Position numbers and translations under genes: made by a program. From CALDTK01 sp963837005 (GTDB lineage Bacteria > Bacteroidota > Bacteroidia > Chitinophagales > Saprospiraceae): a stretch of DNA of 64,000 bases. Within the stretch, counting starts at the first letter, position 1, and every line of letters begins with the position of its first letter. The DNA is taken from positions 62,001 to 126,000 of the forward strand of contig CAWIMC010000022.1 of assembly GCA_963837005.1 (NCBI GenBank). Direction: 5' to 3'. Shown here piece after piece: positions 58,364-64,000 of the stretch. Under the pieces are notes generated by a model that ran no database searches, was not told the origin of the DNA, and worked only from the letters and a program-made list of their open reading frames with translations.

Positions 58364-59938
58364 CTACCCCACCTCCACCACCCAAAACACCTGCCCCCGC
58401 TGGCACCTCACCCGCATCGACATCCCCGGCCGCGTGAGCAGCGCCTGCCCGTAGTCGGCACTAAAGCCGAAGGGCTCCTTCCCTAATAGACACTCCGGCC
58501 CCTGGTGGCGCTCGCGCCAGCGCGTCAGGCAGACGTAGAAGCGGCCGGCGTCGCTAGCGGCGAAGGGGGGATCGGGCTGTGCTTGCAGGCGGGAAAGGAA
58601 GATTTTGGTGGGCTTTGGGCGGTTGAGACCGAGTTGCTCGAAGAGACTAGCCGCGACGGAGAGTAGCGTCTCCGCGCGTTTTGGCGAAAGCAGATTTGTG
58701 ATCTCTAGCTGCTGGACGTCGGGCGCCTTTGGCCCCTCCCGGAAGAGTTTCGGGTTGCGCTGGAGAGGCCGGACGCTACCCTGGAGCTGCTTTGCGTCGC
58801 GCAAGCTGAGGAAGTGTTGGAGATGTAGGAAGCCTGTTTTGCGGAAACGCTCCCCCACCCTGGCGAAGTCGTCTTCGGTCAAGGGCTGCTCGTAGGCGGC
58901 GGCGCTGGCCTCGGTGAGTTGTTGCATCCGGCGGCGCAGGCGCGGCGGGGCCACCACTTGCACGTCCTCCCCGAGCCCCAGTATCTCGCTCTCTAACTCG
59001 AAGGTGTGCTGCACGTCGAGCGTGACCTCGATGTAGCGATCGCCACGGCCGGTGGTGCGCTGGCTGTGGTGAATCGGCTTCGTGATGACGTAGGGCGCAC
59101 GGCTCAGCGAGAGGCGCAGCACCACTTCCATAGGCGGCTCGTTGGTGACGCTCACGCCGACGGTGTGCTCGAAGAAGGTCTCCGGCTCGAGACCTGGGCG
59201 GCGCTCGAAGGTCTGGCCGGTATCGCGCAGGTGGTGGATGCGGTCGAGCGCCAGGATCATGACTTGCACCTCGCCGACGACGTAGCCGAGCAGAAAGAAA
59301 CGATTGCGCGACTCCTTCAAGAAGTGCGGCTCCAGCGCATAGGTCTTCGGACTCCGCGACCGAAAGCTCTGGTAGGCGACCTCAACGACGTGCCCGGCGG
59401 CGATGATTTCGTAGAGCGGATCTATCCAGTGGAGGCCACGCAAATTTTCGTTGTGCTCGAAGGCGATGATGCGGCGACCGCCCGTGCGTCCCTCGCCCAG
59501 CTGATCACGCAGACGCCCGACCAGCCCCCCGAAGGTCTCCATCTGGCGAAAGCCCGTAAACTGCCGCAGCGTATCCACCACTTCCCGCAGACGACTCAAA
59601 TCTTGTTCGCTAAGCGGTGAGTCGGTGATGGCGTAGGCCGGGTCAGCGTAGCGGTAGTACTTCCGCTCGTAGACCTCGATCGGGGCGTTGTAGCCCAACT
59701 TATCCGAGCGCATCATCTGGAGGTCTAGCTGGACAGTCCGCCGAGACACGTCCACCTGGCGGCCTTCGTATTCGTAAAGGGCGTCCGAGACCGCATCGAT
59801 GAGGTCGTCGAGCGTCCAGCGGCGGCCCGTGTTGCGCAGGCAGCGATCGAGGGTGCGATAGCGGAGGAGGGCGTTGCGGTTGGCGGGCACCTTGGAAGGG
59901 TTATTTGCTTGGGAGGTTGTTTGATTATTTGGTAGCAC
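58364..59938 (-). CDS. WYL-domain transcriptional regulator with an extra C-terminal domain
   Basis: The 524-residue protein has an N-terminal winged helix (RRWTLDDLIDAVSDALYEYEG ... VSRRTVQLDLQMMRSDKLGYNAPI) and a WYL domain at about residues 150-235 (GLHWIDPLYEIIAAGHVVEVAYQSF ... YALEPHFLKESRNRFFLLGYV). The WCX-type region reaches about residue 350. WYL domains sense ligands or nucleic acids and control DNA-damage and defence genes. The last 160 residues are not part of the normal WYL architecture; they begin ERFRKTGFLHLQHFLSL, like the start of phytanoyl-CoA-dioxygenase-type domains. The gene is divergent from rtcB with 190 bp between, a layout that suggests it controls RNA repair. Confidence 0.82.
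   Translation of the reverse strand: MLPNNQTTSQANNPSKVPANRNALLRYRTLDRCLRNTGRRWTLDDLIDAVSDALYEYEGRQVDVSRRTVQLDLQMMRSDKLGYNAPIEVYERKYYRYADPAYAITDSPLSEQDLSRLREVVDTLRQFTGFRQMETFGGLVGRLRDQLGEGRTGGRRIIAFEHNENLRGLHWIDPLYEIIAAGHVVEVAYQSFRSRSPKTYALEPHFLKESRNRFFLLGYVVGEVQVMILALDRIHHLRDTGQTFERRPGLEPETFFEHTVGVSVTNEPPMEVVLRLSLSRAPYVITKPIHHSQRTTGRGDRYIEVTLDVQHTFELESEILGLGEDVQVVAPPRLRRRMQQLTEASAAAYEQPLTEDDFARVGERFRKTGFLHLQHFLSLRDAKQLQGSVRPLQRNPKLFREGPKAPDVQQLEITNLLSPKRAETLLSVAASLFEQLGLNRPKPTKIFLSRLQAQPDPPFAASDAGRFYVCLTRWRERHQGPECLLGKEPFGFSADYGQALLTRPGMSMRVRCQRGQVFWVVEVG
58678..58692 (+). repeat. 15-bp word, 14 of 15, inside the WYL regulator gene
   Basis: GTTTTGGCGAAAGCA on the plus strand, encoding part of LLSPKRA on the gene's strand. 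Confidence 0.8.
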
Positions 59939-60128
59939 GACGCCATGCGGATAGCACGCTCACCAAACAATCTCCCAACCAAAAAATCAAATAACCCAAA
60001 TTTTTCCCACCTACGCAAAAAGCTTGCGCAGTGGCCTTTCACTTTTGCACTGTCAACGGGAGAAAGCGTCCCTTGGCCCCCGGATGGAACGGCTGTCCGG
60101 GGTTCTATCACCCTCCAACTATATCATC

Positions 60129-61589
60129 ATGTCTACGGCCACTACCACTTCCAAAACCACTTCAACTACTACGTCTACGATCAATGGGCAGGACCTCAAG
60201 TCCTGGGGTTTGACGCCAGGATCGGCGTTCGGACTCATCATCGATCACTGGGACAATTGGTTGCTCGACCACGAGGCGGACACCTTACGGGGGTGGTTGC
60301 TGGCGGCGGAGGCGCAGCCCGGAGCTTATGAGATGCACCCGGTCGTAGGGCTTGTCGCTGAGCGGATGCTGGCGGAGATCGTGCGCGAGAAGGAGATGAT
60401 CGCCTTGCGGCAAAACGCCCTTCCCTTCGCACAGTACGGCCCGGAGCACATTGAGCAAGGCGCCTTACACCAGATGTACACGGCCATGAAACTGCCCGTC
60501 GCCACTGGCGGGGCGCTGATGCCAGATGCGCACCAGGGCTACGGTCTGCCGATCGGTGGGGTGCTGGCGGCCGACAACGCCGTCATCCCGTACGCCGTCG
60601 GCATGGACATCGGGTGCCGCATGTGCCTGAGTGTCTTCCCGGAGCCGGTCGAGAAGTTGGACCTCGATGTGACCTCGCTGTCCAAGATCCTGCAGGCGTC
60701 CACGTACTTCGGTCGGCAGACGAGTAAGCGCGGTGCCGAGCACGCCGTTTTGAGCGACCCGCGGATCAAGGATACCAAGTTGCTCCGCGACCTGCACGAG
60801 CGGATGTCTCGGCAACTGGGTAGCTCCGGCGGCGGCAACCACTTTGTGGAGTGGGGCGTGGTCGAGATCACGGATGCCGACGGGCACGCTGGTTTGCCCT
60901 CCGGGCGCTACTTAGGTCTGCTGAGTCACTCTGGAAGCCGCGGCTTCGGGGCAAGCATCGCCGACTACTACACGAAGCTGGCCATGGCTGAGACCCCGCT
61001 CCCTGGCGACGCCAAGCACCTGGCCTGGCTCGGACTCGACACCGAACTCGGGATGGAGTACTGGCACGCCATGAGCCTCGCCGGTGACTACGCCTCGGCC
61101 TGCCACCACATCATTCACGACCGGATCGCGGTCGGCCTGCGCTCCCGGGCGCTGGTCCGGATCGAGAACCACCACAACTTCGCCTGGCGCGAGCTGGACG
61201 CCGACGGCGTGGAGCGGATCGTGCACCGCAAGGGCGCCACGCCAGCGGGCGAGGGCGTCTTAGGGATCATCCCAGGTTCGATGGCGACGCCGGGCTTCAT
61301 CGTGCGGGGCAAGGGCGTGAAGGCGTCCCTGGCCAGTGCGAGTCACGGTGCCGGACGGCTCATGTCGCGGACCCAGGCCAAGAAGACGATCCAGACCGAG
61401 GATTGGCACGCGCAGCTGAGTGCTGCGAAAGTGACTTTGCTGGGTGCAGGTCTAGACGAGGCTCCGGGTGCCTACAAGGATATTCACGAGGTGATGGCTG
61501 CGCAAGTGGAACTCGTGGACGTGCTGGGGACCTTTCAGCCGCGCATTGTGCGGATGTGTGGGGACAAGGGCTTTCGGGAGCGGGATTAG
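60129..61589 (+). CDS. rtcB: RNA-splicing ligase RtcB
   Basis: RtcB joins 2',3'-cyclic phosphate and 5'-OH RNA ends using GTP and manganese, as in tRNA repair. The 486-residue protein has the metal and guanylylation motifs: MPDAHQGYGLPIGGVLA, VGMDIGCRMCLSV, SSGGGNHFVEWG, SHSGSRGFG, ENHHNFAW. It also has the nucleophilic His region SASHGAGRLMSR and the C-terminal RMCGDKGF. The start at 60129 (a Ser/Thr-rich lead MSTATTTSKTTST) is chosen as the first ATG with a protein-like sequence after it; an open lead from 60024 is not conserved. It is divergent from a WYL regulator and followed by the hairpin repeats. No RNA cyclase (rtcA) is present. Confidence 0.94.
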   Translation: MSTATTTSKTTSTTTSTINGQDLKSWGLTPGSAFGLIIDHWDNWLLDHEADTLRGWLLAAEAQPGAYEMHPVVGLVAERMLAEIVREKEMIALRQNALPFAQYGPEHIEQGALHQMYTAMKLPVATGGALMPDAHQGYGLPIGGVLAADNAVIPYAVGMDIGCRMCLSVFPEPVEKLDLDVTSLSKILQASTYFGRQTSKRGAEHAVLSDPRIKDTKLLRDLHERMSRQLGSSGGGNHFVEWGVVEITDADGHAGLPSGRYLGLLSHSGSRGFGASIADYYTKLAMAETPLPGDAKHLAWLGLDTELGMEYWHAMSLAGDYASACHHIIHDRIAVGLRSRALVRIENHHNFAWRELDADGVERIVHRKGATPAGEGVLGIIPGSMATPGFIVRGKGVKASLASASHGAGRLMSRTQAKKTIQTEDWHAQLSAAKVTLLGAGLDEAPGAYKDIHEVMAAQVELVDVLGTFQPRIVRMCGDKGFRERD

Positions 61590-61662
61590 GGGGAGGTATG
61601 AGGTGTACCACCTCGCCCGCAACTCCGAGCTTGGTTTGTAGCCATGACGTAAGGGCTCTCTC

Positions 61663-61795
61663 CGTCATCTCGACCGAGCGAGACGCCGCGAAGCTGGCTG
61701 GCGAGCGAGCGGAGAGATCCCCTTAGGCAGAAAAAGACAGCGTATGTCCTAAGGAGATTTCTCCGTTGCGCTTCGCTCCAGTCGAAATGACGGGA
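61663..61795. repeat. Hairpin repeat, unit 1
   Basis: The unit runs from CGTCATCTCGACCGAGCG to CCAGTCGAAATGACGGG. Its ends are inverted (CGTCAT/ATGACG). Its middle contains GGAGAGATCCCCTTAGG facing CCTAAGGAGATTTCTCC, so the whole unit folds into a long imperfect hairpin. Confidence 0.85.
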
Positions 61796-61830
61796 CGCGA
61801 GACGCCGCGAAGCTGGCTGGCGAGCTACCC

Positions 61831-61950
61831 CGTCATCTCGACCGAGCGTAGCCTGCGGAGCGAGCGGAGAGATCCCCTTAGGCAGAAAAAGACAGCGTAT
61901 GTCCTAAGAAGATTTCTCCGTTGCGCTTCGCTCCAGTCGAAATGACGGGA
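61831..61950. repeat. Hairpin repeat, unit 2
   Basis: The same outer and inner arms as unit 1. It lacks the AGACGCCGCGAAGCTGGC insertion present in units 1 and 3 and has GTAGCCTGCG instead. Confidence 0.85.
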
Positions 61951-61982
61951 CGCGAGACGCGCGGTCATCTGGCTGCCCACCA

Positions 61983-62115
61983 CGTCATCTCGACCGAGCG
62001 AGACGCCGCGAAGCTGGCTGGCGAGCGAGCGGAGAGATCCCCTTAGGCAGAAAACGACAACGTACATCCTAAGGAGATTTCTCCGTTGCGCTTCGCTCCA
62101 GTCGAAATGACGGGA
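61983..62115. repeat. Hairpin repeat, unit 3
   Basis: Same length and arms as unit 1, with a few base changes in the hairpin tip (GAAAACGACAACGTACATC). The sequence between units repeats the phrase GAGACGCCGCGAAGCTGGCTGG. The region 61590-62187 as a whole contains no supported gene. Confidence 0.85.
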
Positions 62116-62157
62116 CGTAGCCTTCGGCTACGCACCAGGTAATGTTACGTGTAGTCT

Positions 62158-62172
62158 GTTTTGGCGAAAGCC
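62158..62172 (+). repeat. 15-bp word, exact copy, just upstream of a gene
   Basis: GTTTTGGCGAAAGCC lies 16 bp upstream of the start codon at 62188, between the hairpin repeats and the gene. Confidence 0.9.
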
Positions 62173-62187
62173 CTCAAATGTTCAATC

Positions 62188-62982
62188 ATGCGAATCATCT
62201 CCGACTTTCGAGACTACTACGATAGTATTCAGGCGTATGGTCTGGATGGAGACCTTTTGTACTTACGAAAGCAGGCCACCGTAGAGGTAGCCGTAGCGAC
62301 GCTCATAAAAAGCGCTCCGAACCTGGCGATGAAGCCCTGGCACGGTAGATCGTTCATCGCTAAATCACCCAACAAGTACCGAGCAAAAGTCGTATCTCAT
62401 TATGTGCTCATTGGCTACTGCGGTAGATTCTTCCCCATGATAGGATTAGCCCATTACGAAGCCAAAAGATTCGAAAGCGGAACAGCGTGGGTGTACGCAT
62501 CGAGTAGTTACTATTATGCAGCGCATGACTTACGTTTAGGCATCACCCGGCTGAGTGACCATTTCGATGTCGCGGGCAACAATGCTGTCGGTGACAAGTA
62601 TCCTATCGAGGAGCGGCACAGCCGCGCGTTCGAAGCGATACAAAGCTCGTGCGAGGGCTACGAGGACCACACACTGTTCCGCCTTCTCGAAACGCCTATC
62701 TTCTGCTGCGGCTTCACGAAAACACCCTCCGAGATGATACCAAGTTGGTACGGTCACCGAAGAAGCCTGGCCGGCCTTACCCACACAACGCTGGCCAATC
62801 CCCGCCTAAAGGATTTCAATTTCGCCCGCATCAAAGATCCCTACACTTGTTTTCAGGACATCAGCCAGTATTTGTCCGGTGTGCTCGGAAATACTGAGAT
62901 CGACGGGACGGATTTGACCGACGCACAACAGGTCCAGAGGCACGGATTTGACCCTAAGTATGGCTTTAGAAAGCGGCCATGA
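62188..62982 (+). CDS. Conserved hypothetical protein, phage-associated family
   Basis: The 264-residue protein begins MRIISDFRDYYDSIQAYG. It includes HYVLIGYCGRFFPMIGL, FRLLETPIFCCGF and a late block FNFARIKDPYTCFQDISQYLSGVLGN followed by KYGFRKRP. This order is familiar from a family of about 250 residues found in phages and bacteria that lacks a known function. The N-terminal tyrosines and the conserved Pro/Phe pattern are the main signatures. The start at 62188 is chosen over 62161, which would fall inside the 15-bp word. It is AT-richer than its neighbours, consistent with acquisition. Confidence 0.65.
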   Translation: MRIISDFRDYYDSIQAYGLDGDLLYLRKQATVEVAVATLIKSAPNLAMKPWHGRSFIAKSPNKYRAKVVSHYVLIGYCGRFFPMIGLAHYEAKRFESGTAWVYASSSYYYAAHDLRLGITRLSDHFDVAGNNAVGDKYPIEERHSRAFEAIQSSCEGYEDHTLFRLLETPIFCCGFTKTPSEMIPSWYGHRRSLAGLTHTTLANPRLKDFNFARIKDPYTCFQDISQYLSGVLGNTEIDGTDLTDAQQVQRHGFDPKYGFRKRP

Positions 62983-62986
62983 ATAC

Positions 62987-63976
62987 CTACCCCTTCACAG
63001 GTATCGTCGTCTCGTTCCCCGTCCGCACGTGCATATAATGCGAACTCATAATCTCGACATCATTGTCGCGAAAGACGTCTTGAATATTGGCGTGCAGGTT
63101 AGAGTAGGTCCGCGGCATCCCGTGAGAGTTCTTCGTAAAAGCGTTTAACTCGTACTCGACGTACCAATCCTGTAAACCTTTCTGTAGAATAAACGGCTCT
63201 GGAGTAGTCTCCACGTCGGGGGTTTTGGCGGCAGCCTCCAACATCAGCCTGTGCACCGTTGGCCACGGTACGTCATAGCCGATCGTGATGCTCGTGTGGA
63301 GGACGAGGCCGATCGTATTGGCGAGGGCCGTGTAGTTGACGATCCCGCCGCTGAGGAGGTTGCCATTCGGGACGGTAATCTCTTCATTCTTGGTGGTCTT
63401 GATGCGAGTCACGAGCAGGTTCTTCGAGACGATGTCCCCGACGGTGTCTCCGATTTTGACACGGTCACCGATCTGGAAGGGTCGCATGTACGTGAGGATG
63501 ACGCCCGATACCGCGTTGCCGACCGTAGACGCGCCCCCGAGCGAGAGAAGTAGACCGATAAAAACGCTTACGCCTTGGAAAGCCGCCGAATCTGAACCCG
63601 GCAGCATCGGCCAGATGATGACAAACGTGAGCACAATCACGAGCGCGCGCACCAAGTTGGCCGTCGGCTTGGCCCAGTCGGCATAAAAGCCGTCGAGTGA
63701 GAGTTCGCCCGACTGGATGCGCCCCGCGATCCACCCGATGAAATTAATGAGTTGCATCGCGAGCCAGACGATAATCGCGATGAAGATCAGGCTCGGAATA
63801 AACCCAATCACGCTGTCGCGCACGATGACCAGGGGCGTCAACACGTAGCCTAAGAGGCTTTCGCCAAAACCCCTGGTGTAGCTCAGTTGGCTAAACAAGA
63901 ACGGAAGGAACAGGTACAACAAGAAGAGCAGCGTCAGGATGCGCAGCCCCTTGATGAGAACGAGCAACACATTCAT
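62987..63976 (-). CDS. MscS-type mechanosensitive ion channel
   Basis: The 329-residue protein has at least four membrane segments (LFLLYLFLPFLFSQL, VIGFIPSLIFIAIIVWLAMQLINFIGWIAG, LVRALVIVLTFVIIWPML, GVSVFIGLLLSLGGAST). The MscS beta-domain follows: RPFQIGDRVKIGDTVGDIVSKNLLVTRIKTTKNEEITVPNGNLLSGGIVNY. The TM3 pore glycine and alanine pattern (GASTVGNAVSGVIL) is clear. It opens under membrane tension to release solutes. One exact 15-bp word encodes FGES in the N-terminal part. The gene is convergent with the hypothetical gene, with 4 bp between. Confidence 0.92.
   Translation of the reverse strand: MNVLLVLIKGLRILTLLFLLYLFLPFLFSQLSYTRGFGESLLGYVLTPLVIVRDSVIGFIPSLIFIAIIVWLAMQLINFIGWIAGRIQSGELSLDGFYADWAKPTANLVRALVIVLTFVIIWPMLPGSDSAAFQGVSVFIGLLLSLGGASTVGNAVSGVILTYMRPFQIGDRVKIGDTVGDIVSKNLLVTRIKTTKNEEITVPNGNLLSGGIVNYTALANTIGLVLHTSITIGYDVPWPTVHRLMLEAAAKTPDVETTPEPFILQKGLQDWYVEYELNAFTKNSHGMPRTYSNLHANIQDVFRDNDVEIMSSHYMHVRTGNETTIPVKG
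63856..63870 (-). repeat. 15-bp word, exact copy, inside the MscS gene
   Basis: GGCTTTCGCCAAAAC on the plus strand; the gene's strand reads GTTTTGGCGAAAGCC and encodes GFGES. Confidence 0.9.
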
Positions 63977-64000
63977 TTGCGCCCGCGGATTGACGAGCCG

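Noticed and set aside
61663..62115. CRISPR array
   Set aside because: The three units are about 120-133 bp, have internal hairpins and no regular unique spacers, and no cas gene is near.
5598..63870. The 15-bp word as an FtsK-orienting (KOPS) or Chi-type sequence
   Set aside because: Such words need strand bias along a replichore. Here exact copies split 5 and 6 between the strands within one 64-kb stretch.

Overview
The window looks like a chromosomal segment of a GC-rich marine Bacteroidota, most likely Saprospiria (Lewinella/Neolewinella-like). The evidence is two SusC/SusD pairs, large FG-GAP/ASPIC-UnbV (CRTAC1-type) lipoproteins, type IX secretion C-terminal domains, Bacteroidota-style promoter elements (TAnnTTTG) and DUF2851/DUF4920 genes. 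The taxonomic call is inference; no rRNA is present.

Layout. 0-8.2 kb: a secreted beta-propeller lipoprotein, a palindrome that is a near-perfect ParB-site (parS) match, the threonine operon thrA-thrB-thrC (thrC carries a frameshift) and a secreted M1 peptidase. 8.8-20.6 kb: mostly minus-strand housekeeping genes (DUF2851, folA, two SSBs, hisA, a tocopherol-cyclase-like protein, DUF4920 lipoprotein, VapBC-type toxin-antitoxin, tatA, a 2OG-Fe(II) oxygenase), with an ECF sigma factor and a MORN-repeat/caspase fusion on the plus strand. 20.6-24.2 kb: an AT-richer accessory island that I read as an integron-like cassette array. It has a XerC/D-like tyrosine recombinase that lacks the usual IntI insertion, an attI-like junction, a nuclease cassette, a decayed 'polyvalent protein kinase' cassette and two matching 67-bp folded sites. 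Beyond the distal site lies the stump of a type IX sorting domain. 24.6-35.4 kb: uvrB, a small membrane protein, an Ate/Bpt-like transferase, ftsK, small enzymes, a polyprenyl synthetase, a response regulator and tRNA-Cys. 35.5-38.3 kb: a heavy-metal-binding secreted protein and a TonB-dependent receptor. 38.6-58.3 kb: two nutrient-uptake loci (SusC-SusD-CRTAC1, and SusD-SusC divergent from CRTAC1) with a type B T9SS-secreted protein between them. 58.4-64 kb: a WYL regulator divergent from an RtcB RNA ligase, three copies of a hairpin repeat, a conserved hypothetical and an MscS channel.

Three non-gene signals cut across this layout. The first is a 15-bp word, GTTTTGGCGAAAGCC, present in 11 exact copies and several near-copies, in both orientations, inside and between unrelated genes and in different reading frames. 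The second is a 196-bp element with 12-bp terminal inverted repeats, in two inverted copies 17 kb apart. The third is the pair of attC-like sites, whose outer arms differ between cassettes but match within each cassette. The integron-like array and the 15-bp word are the two best candidates for something undescribed.
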